Source: Arthrobacter woluwensis (GTDB taxonomy: Bacteria > Actinomycetota > Actinomycetes > Actinomycetales > Micrococcaceae). Taken from it: a stretch of DNA of 64,000 nucleotides. A model generated the notes under the pieces. The model made no database searches, was not told the DNA's origin, and worked only from the letters and a program-made list of their open reading frames with translations. Of the stretch, positions 42,632-51,329 are shown piece after piece (position 1 is the stretch's first letter; every line of letters starts with the position of its first letter). The stretch spans positions 310,001-374,000 of the forward strand of contig NZ_JAUSXR010000001.1 in the NCBI RefSeq assembly GCF_030816155.1. The letters are read 5' to 3'. A program made the translations under genes and the position numbers.

Positions 42632-43924
42632 GTCCGCGGGACGTGGAGCCGGCGGGCGAACCCGAGGGCCGTCCGGTGGAGCCGGTGGGCGCGGGAGCCG
42701 CGGCGGGATCCTCGAAGGGGGTACGACGCCGGAACCTCCTCCTCGGTGGCGCCGCGGCGGGGGTGGGGGCGCTGGCCGCCGCCGGGACGCAGCTGGTGGG
42801 CGGCGCGCCGTCGTCGTCGGTGGCTGCGGAGCCGCCCGACAACGGAGCCGGCGCCGTGCCCTTCTTCGGCCCGCGGCAGGCCGGGATCGGCACCGCCGCG
42901 CAGGCTCACGGCGCCTTCGTGGCGCTGGACCTGAAACCGGGGATCACGGGGGCGGGGGTGAAGTCCCTGCTGAAGCTGCTCACCTCCGACGCCGCGCGGC
43001 TCACTCAGGGGGAGGGCGCTCTCGCCGACACGGAGGCCGAGCTGGCGTTCCGTCCGGCGAACCTGACGGTCACGTTCGGCTTCGGGCCGGGTCTCTTCCG
43101 GGTCGCGGCGCCGGGCCGGGCGCCCTCATGGCTCCGGCCGCTGCCGAAGTTCGGCATCGACCGCCTGGTGAAGGAGTACAGCGACGGGGATCTGCTCCTC
43201 CAGATCTGCGCCGATGACCCGCTCACGGTCGCGCACGCTCAGCGGATGCTGCTGAAGGACAGCCGGAGTTTCACCACGGTCCGGTGGATCCAGCAGGGTT
43301 TCCGGCGGGCGTACGGCACGGAGAAACCGGGCACGACCATGCGGAACCTCTTCGGCCAGGTGGACGGGACCGCCAACCCGTCGCCCGGCAGCGAGAGCTT
43401 CGAGCGCGTCGTGTTCGGGGACGGAACCAACCGGCCCTGGGTGGAGAACGGGACGTCCCTTGTGGTCCGGCGGATCAGCATGAACCTCGACAAGTGGGAA
43501 CGAGCTGGACCGCTCCGGGCGCGAGGAGTCGGTGGGGCGGAAACTCTCCAACGGCGCTCCGCTGACCGGGGTCGACGAGCACGACGAACCGGACTTCAAG
43601 GCCCTGAACCCGGTGGGCTTCCCCGTGATCGCGGACTTCTCCCATCTGCGCCGCGCGCGGCCGGAGGACCCGTCTCAGCGGATCTTCCGGAGGGCGTTCA
43701 ACTACGACGTGCCTCCCGGAGGCCTGGGCGTCTCCGATTCGGGGCTGCTGTTCGCATCGTTCCAGGCGGATGTGGACCGGCAGTTCGTGCCGATCCAGAA
43801 GCGCCTGGATGATCTGGACATCCTGAATCAGTGGACGACGCCGGTGGGCTCGGCGGTTTTCGCCATCCCTCCGGGGTGCGGTCCTGACGGCTTCGTGGGA
43901 GAGGGCCTGTTCGCCTCCGCATGA
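42628..43924 (+). pseudogene. Tat-exported Dyp-type peroxidase, frameshifted
   Basis: Reads as an EfeB-like DyP heme peroxidase: Tat signal (VRRRNLLLGGAAAG), the GxxDG motif in GQVDGTANP with the catalytic Asp, and in the second part the heme-ligand region ADFSHLRRARP and the C-terminal FIPIQ-like FVPIQKRL. The two parts are in different frames: one extra A at 43499-43500 (TGGGAACGAG where TGGGACGAG would be in frame) breaks the gene. With it removed the protein is about 431 aa, the normal length. GTG start overlaps the PCu(A)C stop. Sequencing error or recent loss of function. Confidence 0.85.
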
Positions 43925-43960
43925 GGTGGTGAACCGCGGTTCCAGGGGATGCCCGCGGCC

Positions 43961-43996
43961 GAGGCCGGCGCCGTTCGTGAGAGCGGCGCCGGCCTC
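43961..43996. terminator. Hairpin after the DyP gene
   Basis: Perfect 13-bp arms 43961-43973 and 43984-43996 with a 10-base loop, 36 bp after the DyP stop; no T-run. Confidence 0.5.
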
Positions 43997-44128
43997 AGCC
44001 GTCGGTGCTGCCCGTCGCAGAGCGACGTTCCCGCGTCCCCTCTGTGTTCGCGGCGGAGAGCCGGATATGCTGACTCCGCATCACTCGCATTGCCGGTTGA
44101 ACCGGACTTTTTCACTGGGGGACTTTCC

Positions 44129-44752
44129 GTGTCTATGAAATCTTGGGGGCGCGCGGTCATCGCGGCCCTGACGGCGCTGGTTGCCGTCGTCGCCTCGCTG
44201 GTCGTGGCGGCTCCTGCTCAGGCGGCTCCGACCGTCGCCACCCGCGTCGCGCCCTACGCGGCCGGACCCGCCACGGTCACCCGTGGCAAGCCGATCACCG
44301 TCCAGGGTCAGGCGCAGCGCCTGAACGGACGGACCTGGGCCAACACCGGCACCGTCAAGGCCGTCGTGTACTTCGACCCGGACGGCGCCAAGCCCAACGC
44401 AGCGGTCCGCACCGTGAACAGCAACACCCGGGGATTCGTCCGCACCTCGTTCACCGCGAGTGTTTCGGGCAAGTGGTCGCTGCGGATCGTGTCGACCGGC
44501 ACCCTGAAGGCCAGCTCGAGCGCGCAGAAGTACGTGCGCGTCGTGGCTCCGCGGCCCGCCCGGCCGACGTCCGCCGCTCCCATCAGCAAGTTGAACTGCC
44601 CCGCGTGGGCGCCCATTAAGGGGAACCAAGGCCGCCCGGAGTGGATCTATCACCTGCCGGGCCAGCGTTCATACAACGTCACCGCCCCCGAAGCGTGTTT
44701 CTCCACCGAAGCCGCAGCGCAGCGTGCTGGTTACCGGAGAGCTCGGAACTAA
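44129..44752 (+). CDS. Secreted protein with C-terminal sunset-type domain
   Basis: 207 aa. A signal peptide (1 to about 34, ending AQA) is followed by an Ig-like beta domain (ITVQGQAQRL, KAVVYFDPDG, GKWSLRIVSTG) and a C-terminal module (CPAWAPIKGNQGRPEWIYH then EACFSTEAAAQRAGYR). The module has the pattern I-KGN, IYH-PG, A/PE-CF-TEAEA-AGYR of small extracellular domains called sunset in some annotations. Probably acts at the cell surface. GTG 44129 is preferred (GGGGGA 6 bases upstream) over ATG 44135. Confidence 0.75.
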   Translation: MSMKSWGRAVIAALTALVAVVASLVVAAPAQAAPTVATRVAPYAAGPATVTRGKPITVQGQAQRLNGRTWANTGTVKAVVYFDPDGAKPNAAVRTVNSNTRGFVRTSFTASVSGKWSLRIVSTGTLKASSSAQKYVRVVAPRPARPTSAAPISKLNCPAWAPIKGNQGRPEWIYHLPGQRSYNVTAPEACFSTEAAAQRAGYRRARN

Positions 44753-44770
44753 GTACTCAGCCTGACGGAA

Positions 44771-44819
44771 CTCCCCCGGGGCCGGACCGAGACATCGGTT
44801 CGGCGCCGGGGGAGTTTTT
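44771..44819 (+). terminator. Intrinsic terminator after the sunset-domain gene
   Basis: GC-rich stem CTCCCCCGG-GCCG / CGGC-GCCGGGGGAG (44771-44814) followed by TTTTT at 44815-44819. Confidence 0.85.
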
Positions 44820-44931
44820 CGTGGGGGCCGGACGCCTGGGGATAAGCCGGGTCGGCCGGCCGGCCGTACGGTTCGGGAGGGCCCGGCCGTGTCACTTGGG
44901 CAAGGCGCCGGCCTCGCGGGATAGTTGGCCT

Positions 44932-45249
44932 ATGAGAATTGACCTGAGCCGGCTGGACGCCCACGCGGCTGATTCCGTGGGGCGGGAACGGACTGTCGAG
45001 CATCCGGCCGACGATCTTCTGTCCGGTCTGCTCGAGGCCGCGGTCGTGCCCTGGCTGGCGTCCGCGCCGTTGGCCTTCTGGACCTGCCGGGCGCAGGTCC
45101 GTGGCGAGTGGGTCGACATCGCCGAGTTCCCCTGGGCCCGAGGCCGGGACTCCGGATTCCGTCTCCTCATCGCCGACGAACCGGTCGAGCGCCTTCTCAC
45201 CCCTGGAGCGACGGCCTTCGAGATCGTAGGGCTGCCCTCGTTCGGTTGA
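44932..45249 (+). CDS. Small hypothetical protein
   Basis: 105 aa, cytosolic, no recognised family. Composition and codon use are normal for the genome. ATG 44932 lacks a ribosome site; TAGTTG four bases upstream may be a -10 box of a leaderless mRNA. Its stop overlaps the ATG of the DUF3592-like gene (TGATG at 45247-45251), suggesting the two are expressed together. Confidence 0.6.
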   Translation: MRIDLSRLDAHAADSVGRERTVEHPADDLLSGLLEAAVVPWLASAPLAFWTCRAQVRGEWVDIAEFPWARGRDSGFRLLIADEPVERLLTPGATAFEIVGLPSFG

Positions 45250-46139
45250 TGGACTCACCTCAGGACCCCGGCGCAGCAGCCCGCTCCCATGCGGCACGAA
45301 CGAAGAAGGACACGGTGCAGCTCACCAAGAATCTGGACATCCCCTCTCACGAGGCGCCGGGCAGCGGCGCCCCGGTGTGGAAATCGGCGTCGGTCCGAAA
45401 GGGTCGTCTCAGAGCCGCGATCATCTCCACCGCGGTGTTCGCCGTGGTCGCCGTCGGCGTCGCGGTGCTGCTCGCGTGGACCACGAATCCCTGGTGGGGC
45501 GACTACCCTCGGACCCCTGCGACCGTGGTCGGCCTCTCCGAGTACGACACTCACAAGAGCAGCATCATCTGCACCACCACGGTGCGCTTCGTGCTCGACG
45601 GGGTCGCCCACGAGGCTCAGGTGAAGGATGAGGGACCGTGCGATGCGGTGGCGGGCTCCAAGGAGCAGGTCACTCTCGCCTACAACCCCTCGGACTTCTC
45701 CGGAGTGCTGATCATCGGGCAGGACGCGAGGATCCGGACCGCGGTCTCGATGATCGGCCTGATCTCGCCGATCCCGTTGCTCCTGCTGTTGGGGCTGAGC
45801 ATCGTCAGCATCCGCTCGTACAGGAATGCCAGACAGGCCGCCACGGGCATGCCGTGGCAGGAGATCACGGTTTTCGTGAAGGACCTGAAATCCAGTCTCG
45901 AGCACACGGACCTGCTCGTCCATGCGCGCGACGACGGCGGCGCCGACCGGACCTTCGTGATCGGCTATCCCACGGCCAAGATGCACGGATTCGAGCCGCA
46001 GAAGGACAGCGACCTCACGCTCCGGTTGGTGAGCGACGGCGACGGGCACGCAGTGCTGAGCGCGCCCGACGGCTCCGCAACCTGCGATGCCACCCTCTCG
46101 ACGCCGAACAGCTTCGAGCTCCGGACCCTGGGGTTGTGA
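45249..46139 (+). CDS. DUF3592-like membrane protein
   Basis: 296 aa. Two membrane helices (about 58-80 and 165-185) flank an extracytoplasmic domain (TPATVVGLSEYDTHKSSIIC, ATVRFVLDGVAHEAQ-like, EQVTLAYNPSDFS) with the strand pattern and YP-R-A-V opening of DUF3592 proteins. Two cysteines there could pair. The C-terminal 110 residues form a separate soluble domain I do not recognise. ATG 45249 couples it to the previous gene; GTG 45315 with AGAAGGA is an alternative start. Confidence 0.65.
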   Translation: MDSPQDPGAAARSHAARTKKDTVQLTKNLDIPSHEAPGSGAPVWKSASVRKGRLRAAIISTAVFAVVAVGVAVLLAWTTNPWWGDYPRTPATVVGLSEYDTHKSSIICTTTVRFVLDGVAHEAQVKDEGPCDAVAGSKEQVTLAYNPSDFSGVLIIGQDARIRTAVSMIGLISPIPLLLLLGLSIVSIRSYRNARQAATGMPWQEITVFVKDLKSSLEHTDLLVHARDDGGADRTFVIGYPTAKMHGFEPQKDSDLTLRLVSDGDGHAVLSAPDGSATCDATLSTPNSFELRTLGL

Positions 46140-46504
46140 GCGGAGCGAATAGCGGGACCGCACCTAGTACGCCACACGAAGCAATTTCGAGCCAGCAGGG
46201 CGTTGCGGAGCGGCAAGAAATCTGATTCGCCCGACATCGGCATTGCCCAGCGAACGTCGATGTTCGGCCAGTTAAACCGTACAAGACAATGCCATCTTCC
46301 GCTTCTTTGTTTGGCGCCTCAACATTACAAAGAAGCGCCGTAATCCCATATGTGGCCTTGTTTCCAAGGGCCTTCTAGACGGAGGTCAAGGAAAATGTCA
46401 TTGCGCGGAGCTACGCTTCGTGTGATGGCACTCTGATGGGTTGCGCGCCATGAGACTCCGCGGGCTGGCGCTTCGCCTTGGCGGTCCAGTCTTCGGCGGA
46501 GCAG
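46140..46504. other. Non-coding, lower-GC stretch
   Basis: 365 bp with markedly lower GC than the surroundings and no credible reading frame. It contains short AT-rich runs and an AGACGGAGGTCAAGG segment near 46378 but no start in a good frame. It may be debris at the edge of an inserted patch that ends at the tRNA-Ser gene. Confidence 0.4.
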
Positions 46505-46744
46505 TCAGAACGTAGTGCGCCGTGCGCCTGTCCACGGTGACCCATTCAGGCGCAGGATCATCCATGCCCCAGCGCCCACGAGAGGTGCTGCGATGATGCC
46601 GATGAGCCAGGCCCATTTCAGGAACGGTTCATCCCTGAAGTCAGCGTGATAAGCCTGCCACGCAGCGGTCACAATCAAGGCCAGCAGTGCGACGAGCGCC
46701 GCTCCGCTGATGATGATGGCCAGGATTTCTGAGGTTCCGAGCAT
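46505..46744 (-). CDS. Small two-helix membrane protein
   Basis: 79 aa: an N-terminal membrane helix (about 7-28), a short loop (HADFRDEPFLKWAW), and a second helix (about 46-65), the layout of small PLDc_N-like membrane proteins but without a decisive motif. The ATG at 46744 has AGGTAGG upstream. It faces away from the secreted protein gene at 46944. Function unknown. Confidence 0.55.
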   Translation of the reverse strand: MLGTSEILAIIISGAALVALLALIVTAAWQAYHADFRDEPFLKWAWLIGIIAAPLVGAGAWMILRLNGSPWTGARRTTF

Positions 46745-46943
46745 GGCACTCGCCTACCTTTCGTCGGGTCAATCCAGGACACCACCGACCTTGTTAACAG
46801 GTCAAGTCGACAAGCAGATCACGGGTGAGGGTTCATGGATTCGACTGTGCCTTAGTCGATCGTTCTGCTTACCGTTCGCCCGATCGGGTGGCGAGCTCGC
46901 TTTCTATTCGGTCTGGAATCTCGTAATTTGAGGAGGAAATTTC

Positions 46944-47597
46944 ATGAAAACGTTCGGTAAAGGTGCGACGTGCCTTCTGGCCTCGATCGGACTGCTCGTC
47001 GGCGCGGCGGCGATCCCTGCACAGGCCAGTGCATCGCTGGAACCGCAGCCTTCACGCACTACGCATACGGGTTATGTGCAGGATTGCCTGGCTCAAGTGG
47101 ATGCGTACAACGCGAGCCAGGGACGGAACGTCTCTCACGACGAGTGCAGGACGACCGTGACGACCCAGCTCGACGCGAGCACACCGGCCACGGTCGCAGA
47201 AGTGCAGGCTGCGTCAGGCCTGTCCGCATCGGAGAAGCGTTCCTTGGTCGCGGCAGCCGCGGCGGGCACGATCCAATCCCGGCACTGGAGCCAGTTCACC
47301 ACTGGTGGCGCATACACTCGGACGCAGAACGGCACGATGTTCTTCAATGGCAGTGAAGTGTGGGTGACCGAGGTACGTCATGGGTACCAGGGTTCCCATA
47401 ACTGCTTCACGAACTACACGGTTGAGGTCAACATCTCAGACCGGGCCTGCAACGAGTCTGGCGCGTTGAACTATCGGGTGATGAACAGTATCTGGAACGT
47501 GAACCTCAACGGCACGCCGATCACCTATGACGCCTCCATGCAGGCCACGGTCAGGGCTAACGGGTCCATCGAGGGCTTCGGAGCGACCATCGGCTGA
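46944..47597 (+). CDS. Secreted Cys-containing protein, function unknown
   Basis: 217 aa with a clear signal peptide (1 to about 29, AQA-SAS). The mature protein has four cysteines (DCLAQ, DECRTT, HNCFTN, RACNES), suggesting two disulfides. Its C-terminal half is rich in Asn, Thr, Tyr and aromatic residues like a beta-sheet extracellular domain. Excellent ribosome site AGGAGGA (46931-46937). GC content and codon use are lower than the neighbours. It lies in a patch abutting tRNA-Ser, so acquisition by transfer is plausible. A toxin, inhibitor or adhesin cannot be told apart from sequence. Confidence 0.7.
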   Translation: MKTFGKGATCLLASIGLLVGAAAIPAQASASLEPQPSRTTHTGYVQDCLAQVDAYNASQGRNVSHDECRTTVTTQLDASTPATVAEVQAASGLSASEKRSLVAAAAAGTIQSRHWSQFTTGGAYTRTQNGTMFFNGSEVWVTEVRHGYQGSHNCFTNYTVEVNISDRACNESGALNYRVMNSIWNVNLNGTPITYDASMQATVRANGSIEGFGATIG

Positions 47598-47736
47598 CAC
47601 AGGTTCGCTGGTGATTCCCAGGGTGAATCCGGTTTTGATGGCAGAGCTCAGATTCGGATTCAACCTGGGACACAGCACCTATAGGCAGGCGAGTTTCGTC
47701 GCTCCTGAGGTATCGCTTGACCTGTCGCGAACATGA

Positions 47737-47782
47737 CGAAGGCCCTGGAACCTCTGATCTCTCAGGAGTTCCAGGGCCTTCG
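47737..47782. terminator. Hairpin just downstream of tRNA-Ser
   Basis: Perfect 15-bp arms 47737-47751 and 47768-47782 with a 16-base loop, lying 3 bases past the encoded CCA of the tRNA on its strand. Likely processing or termination structure; no T-run. Confidence 0.65.
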
Positions 47783-47785
47783 CTC

Positions 47786-47875
47786 TGGCGGTGACGGTGG
47801 GATTTGAACCCACGTTGGCTGTTACACCAAACAACATTTCGAGTGTTGCACCTTCGGCCGCTCGGACACGTCACC
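47786..47875 (-). tRNA. tRNA-Ser(CGA)
   Basis: On the minus strand the 7-bp acceptor stem (GGTGACG/CGTCACC), a D-arm, an anticodon loop CTCGAAA flanked by CAACA/TGTTG giving anticodon CGA, a long variable arm and a T-arm GTGGGTTCAAATCCCAC are all present, with discriminator G and encoded CCA at 47788-47786. The long variable arm and CGA anticodon define a serine tRNA reading UCG. Confidence 0.95.
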
Positions 47876-48010
47876 AACGGTTGACCACTTTACCGTAGCC
47901 GGACACCCCCGCCCAAACGGAGCACCTGCGGACCCGTTCCCGGGCCTCGGATCCGCGAGTTCCCGGGCTTTTCGCCGAACCGTCGAACCTCCCAGAACCC
48001 CCGGAAACGC

Positions 48011-48050
48011 CCGAGGGGCGCCCACCGCAATCGGTGGACGCCCCTCTCGG
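48011..48050. terminator. Hairpin after the DHA2 efflux gene
   Basis: Arms 48011-48027 and 48032-48050 (CCGAGGGGCG-CCCACCG with CGGTGG-CGCCCCTCTCGG, small bulges), 24 bp past the minus-strand stop at 48074. Confidence 0.6.
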
Positions 48051-48073
48051 CTTCTCCGCAGGAGCCGGCCGCC

Positions 48074-50128
48074 TCAGCCCGCGCTGTGCCGTCCCCGGGT
48101 CGCCAGATACAGCGCGGCTTCCTTCTGGAGCTGCCGCTCGGCGTCGAGCTCGGCCTGGATCCTTGCCAGCTCGCCGGCCGCCTGGCCCTGCCGCTCGGAC
48201 ATCTCCAGCTGCGCCAGCAGCTGGGTGTTGACCTTCTCGCTCAGCTTGGCGAGCTGCTCCTGCTGCTTCGCGAGCAGCAGCTGGGTCTGCTGGAGCGCCG
48301 CGAGCGTGGCCGCGGTGTCGCCCTGGGGCGCGACGCCGGGTGCCTCGCGCTCAGCCAGCAGGAGCCGCAGCTCGGAGTCGAGCCCGCCCTCCAGGCCGCC
48401 GTCGTGGGTCGCCGGGGCGGTGCGCTGATGTCCTGCGACGTGAGCCGGAACATGCTGCTCCGGGGCGTCGCTCGGGTTCAGGCCGTTGGCCAGGGCCTCA
48501 CCCGCGGCGCCGGAAGGGGCGGCGACCGCGGCGAGGGTCGCCGTCGTCGTGTCGGGTTCCCCGCTGAAGCCTTCGGAGCCCTCGGACGCCGCCTTGGCCG
48601 GCTGCATCTCGACGGTCTTGCGGAGCGGGACCTCCTTGATGAACAGCACGGCGATGATCGCGGCGATGGCCACGAAACCGGCGATCAGGAAGATCTGCGC
48701 GGAGGCGTCACCGTAGGCGGCCTTGACGATCGTGGCGATCGGGCCGGGCATGTCCTTGACGTCCAGGCTCGTGCTCGACGCGCCGGACCCCGCGGGGACC
48801 TTGATGTGGTGGTCGATGAAGCCCTGCTTGATGAGGTCCGAGGAGCGGTTGCCCAGCACGGCGCCCAGCACGGAGACGCCGATCGCGCCACCGACGGTCC
48901 GGAAGAACGCCACCGAGGCACTCGCGGAACCGATGTCACGCGGAGCGACGGTGTTCTGCACGGCCAGGACCAAGTTCTGCATGGTCATGCCGAGACCGAG
49001 GCCCAGGACGGCCATGTAGACGCCGGTGATCCAGAAGTCGGTCTCGTGGTCGATCGTGCCGAGGAGGAGCATGCCCGCCGCGGTGAGGATCGTGCCGGCC
49101 ACCAGGTAGCCCTTCCACTTGCCGTAGCGGGAGATCAGCTGACCGGCGACCGTGGAGCCCACCAGGTTGGTGAAGATCATCGGCAAGGTGAGCAGACCGG
49201 CCTCGGTGGGCGTCGCGCCACGGGCCACCTGGAAGTACTGACCGATGAAGGAGGAGGAGCCGAACATGGCCACGCCGATGGCCACCGAGGCCACGATGCT
49301 CAGCGCGGTGGTGCGGTTGGAGATGATCTTCAGGGGGATGATCGGCTCGGAGACCTTGGCCTCGACCAGGATGAAGAGCAGCAGGCCGACGACCGAGCCG
49401 CCCACCATCGCCGCGGTCTGCCAGGACCACCACTCGTAGTAATCCGGATTGCCGGCGAAGGAGACCCAGATCAGCAGGGTGGAGACGGATGCGCTGAGCA
49501 GGATGGTGCCCAGCCAGTCGATCTTCGCCTTGCGGCGGATCTGCGGCAGCTTCAGGGTGATCTGGAGCAGGATCAGGGCGATGATCGCGAGCGGGACGCA
49601 GACGTAGAAGGTCCAGCGCCAGCCCCAGTGATCCACGATCAGACCGCCGAGCAGCGGGCCGCCCGCGGTGCCCACGGCGAGAACGGCGCCGAGGTAGCCG
49701 GAGTACTTGCCGCGCTCACGCGGGGCGATCATGACGCCCATGATGGCCTGGGACAGGGCGATCAGACCGCCCATGCCGATGCCCTGGATGACGCGTGCGG
49801 TCAGCAGCATCGGGATGTCGGGGGAGAGACCCGCCACCACCGAACCCGCCACGAACACGACGATGCTCAGCTGGACCAGGATCTTCTTGTCGTAGAGGTC
49901 CGCGAGCTTGCCCCAGATCGGGGTGGTGACGGCGCTGGCCAGCATGGAGGCCGTGATGACCCAGGCGAAGTCCGTCTGGGTGCCTTTGAGATCGGAAATG
50001 ATGGTGGGCAGCGCGTTCGAGACGATCGTGCTGGACACGATCGCCGTGAAGAACGCGGCAAGGAGGCCGGTGAAGGCCTCCATGATCTGCCGGTGGCTCA
50101 TGGGCTGAGCCTCGTGGGTGGGGTTCAA
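48074..50128 (-). CDS. DHA2-type MFS multidrug exporter with C-terminal coiled coil
   Basis: 684 aa. The first 525 residues form a 14-helix MFS transporter of the EmrB/QacA type (GKLADLYDKKILVQLSIVVF motif A, RVIQGIGMGGLIALSQAIMG motif B, LGAVLAVGTAGGPLLGGLI motif C). A 155-residue hydrophilic tail follows, with an Ala/Pro linker and a Leu/Gln/Glu/Lys coiled coil (about 605-675). Such a tail is unusual. Expected to export drugs by proton antiport. The start is TTG 50128 with AGGAG 8 bases upstream; ATG at 50101 is an alternative. It follows marR by 3 bp. Confidence 0.92.
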   Translation of the reverse strand: MNPTHEAQPMSHRQIMEAFTGLLAAFFTAIVSSTIVSNALPTIISDLKGTQTDFAWVITASMLASAVTTPIWGKLADLYDKKILVQLSIVVFVAGSVVAGLSPDIPMLLTARVIQGIGMGGLIALSQAIMGVMIAPRERGKYSGYLGAVLAVGTAGGPLLGGLIVDHWGWRWTFYVCVPLAIIALILLQITLKLPQIRRKAKIDWLGTILLSASVSTLLIWVSFAGNPDYYEWWSWQTAAMVGGSVVGLLLFILVEAKVSEPIIPLKIISNRTTALSIVASVAIGVAMFGSSSFIGQYFQVARGATPTEAGLLTLPMIFTNLVGSTVAGQLISRYGKWKGYLVAGTILTAAGMLLLGTIDHETDFWITGVYMAVLGLGLGMTMQNLVLAVQNTVAPRDIGSASASVAFFRTVGGAIGVSVLGAVLGNRSSDLIKQGFIDHHIKVPAGSGASSTSLDVKDMPGPIATIVKAAYGDASAQIFLIAGFVAIAAIIAVLFIKEVPLRKTVEMQPAKAASEGSEGFSGEPDTTTATLAAVAAPSGAAGEALANGLNPSDAPEQHVPAHVAGHQRTAPATHDGGLEGGLDSELRLLLAEREAPGVAPQGDTAATLAALQQTQLLLAKQQEQLAKLSEKVNTQLLAQLEMSERQGQAAGELARIQAELDAERQLQKEAALYLATRGRHSAG

Positions 50129-50131
50129 GAT

Positions 50132-50608
50132 TCAGTCTCCTGCGGGGGTGGCGGCGGCGTACGGGGAGGGCTTGCGACGGTAGGACTGCAAAGCCACGGT
50201 GAGATCGGTCAGGTTGGAGCGGCACGTGAGCGCCTGGTCCTCGTCCCAGTCACCGAGAAGGCTCAGCAGCGCCTGGACGCGGTCCTCCTCGGCCCGGGCG
50301 AGCTGTTCCTGCCCGGTCTCGGTGACCTCCAGAAGCTGAGCTCTGCGGTCCGTGGGGTCCTGCGTCCGGGTGATGAAGCCGCGTTCCTCGAGTTCCGCGA
50401 GGTGGCGGCTCAGCACGGGGGAGCTCACCCCGAGCCGCTGCGCGATGTCCACTGCACGCCCACCGTGTTCGGTGATCATGTGGAGCACCCCGAGCAGGGC
50501 CGTGCTGGTTCCCGGAGCGAGGGAGTCATGCGAGAGGCAGCGCAGTGCGCGCTGCAGATCCACGACCCCGCGGATGAGTGCCCGCGCTGTTGCTGGCTCT
50601 ACCGGCAT
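50132..50608 (-). CDS. MarR-family regulator
   Basis: 158 aa. Winged helix with VDIAQRLGVSSPVLSRHLAELEERGFITRTQDPTDRRAQLLEVT, the classic MarR signature including the DxRxx wing. ATG 50608 follows AGGAGG. It is the first gene of a two-gene operon with the exporter and probably represses it until a drug-like ligand binds. Confidence 0.93.
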   Translation of the reverse strand: MPVEPATARALIRGVVDLQRALRCLSHDSLAPGTSTALLGVLHMITEHGGRAVDIAQRLGVSSPVLSRHLAELEERGFITRTQDPTDRRAQLLEVTETGQEQLARAEEDRVQALLSLLGDWDEDQALTCRSNLTDLTVALQSYRRKPSPYAAATPAGD

Positions 50609-50623
50609 CCGATCCTCCTGTAA

Positions 50624-50636
50624 TTGCTTATGGCAA
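50624..50636 (-). promoter_or_regulatory. Candidate MarR operator
   Basis: TTGC-TTATG-GCAA, 16 bp upstream of the marR start in an AT-rich stretch; a related TTGCTTAG half-site follows near 50654. Typical position for autorepression. Confidence 0.5.
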
Positions 50637-50799
50637 CTATATAAGTGGAAAGGTTGCTTAGTCAAACTAATATTCCGGCGAAGGGTTGCGAAGGGCTGCG
50701 GGGAGGGCGCGGGCGGGTTGCGCAGGGCACGGCGACGACGACGCCGGCAGCCGGGCCGGGCCGGGCGCCGGAGCGCTGCGAGGGGAGGAGGTTCCGGGG

Positions 50800-51300
50800 T
50801 CAGCCCCGGTGCCGGGCGAAGAAATCCCGGAGGAGGGCGGCGCACTCGTCTTCGCGGATACCGGCGTAGACCTCCACCCAATGGTTGAGGCGGCGCTCGC
50901 GGAGGATGTCGAAGACGGAGCCCGCAGCGCCGGCCTTCTCATCCCATGCGCCGAACACCACGCGGGGGATCCTGCTCAGGACGATCGCCCCGGCGCACAT
51001 CGCGCACGGCTCGAGCGTGACCACCAGAGTGCAGTCCTCCAGGCGCCAGCCGTCGGACTCACCGCCGTCGTCGGTCATCCTGCGGCGGAGGGCCTCGGCA
51101 CCTGCCCGGATCGCGACCACTTCGGCGTGTGCCGTGGGGTCGCCCAGGGCCTCCCGTTCGTTGCGGCCGGTGGCGAGCACGGCGCCGTCGGGGCCCAGCA
51201 GCACCGCGCCGATCGGCACGTCCTCGGTGCGCAGCGCCTCCCGGGCCTCGGCGAGGGCGAGGCCCATCCAGTGCTCGTGGTCGGCGTCGTGCGGGATCAT
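50800..51300 (-). CDS. tadA: tRNA-specific adenosine deaminase
   Basis: 166 aa zinc deaminase that makes inosine at the wobble position of tRNA-Arg(ACG). Zinc ligands and the proton shuttle are His58 and Glu60 in AHAE, and Cys99 and Cys102 in EPCAMC. A 15-20 residue insert (RMTDDGGESDG) separates the two motifs. ATG 51300 stands 7 bases after a -10-like TACGCT, so the mRNA may be leaderless. Confidence 0.93.
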   Translation of the reverse strand: MIPHDADHEHWMGLALAEAREALRTEDVPIGAVLLGPDGAVLATGRNEREALGDPTAHAEVVAIRAGAEALRRRMTDDGGESDGWRLEDCTLVVTLEPCAMCAGAIVLSRIPRVVFGAWDEKAGAAGSVFDILRERRLNHWVEVYAGIREDECAALLRDFFARHRG

Positions 51301-51307
51301 GCCCACC

Positions 51308-51313
51308 AGCGTA
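51308..51313 (-). promoter_or_regulatory. Putative leaderless -10 hexamer for tadA
   Basis: On the minus strand TACGCT is followed after 7 bases by ATG 51300. The region where -35 should lie falls inside palindrome C. Confidence 0.4.
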
Positions 51314-51329
51314 TCCGGCCTCCCGCGCT

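Noticed and set aside
42628..43924. Programmed frameshift in the DyP gene
   Set aside because: The site lacks a slippery heptamer or a downstream stimulatory structure that I can recognise, and two other genes show the same kind of single-base insertion.
46398..46616. 72-codon minus-strand frame overlapping the two-helix membrane protein gene
   Set aside because: Arg/Pro/Ser-rich shadow composition; the overlapping frame at 46505-46744 encodes convincing membrane helices.
46140..47900. Prophage or integrative element at tRNA-Ser
   Set aside because: No integrase, phage gene or duplicated tRNA end is present in the window; only a small composition shift remains.
48086..50623. Plus-strand frame of 845 codons
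   Set aside because: Antisense to the DHA2 exporter and marR genes; no recognisable domain and repetitive shadow composition.
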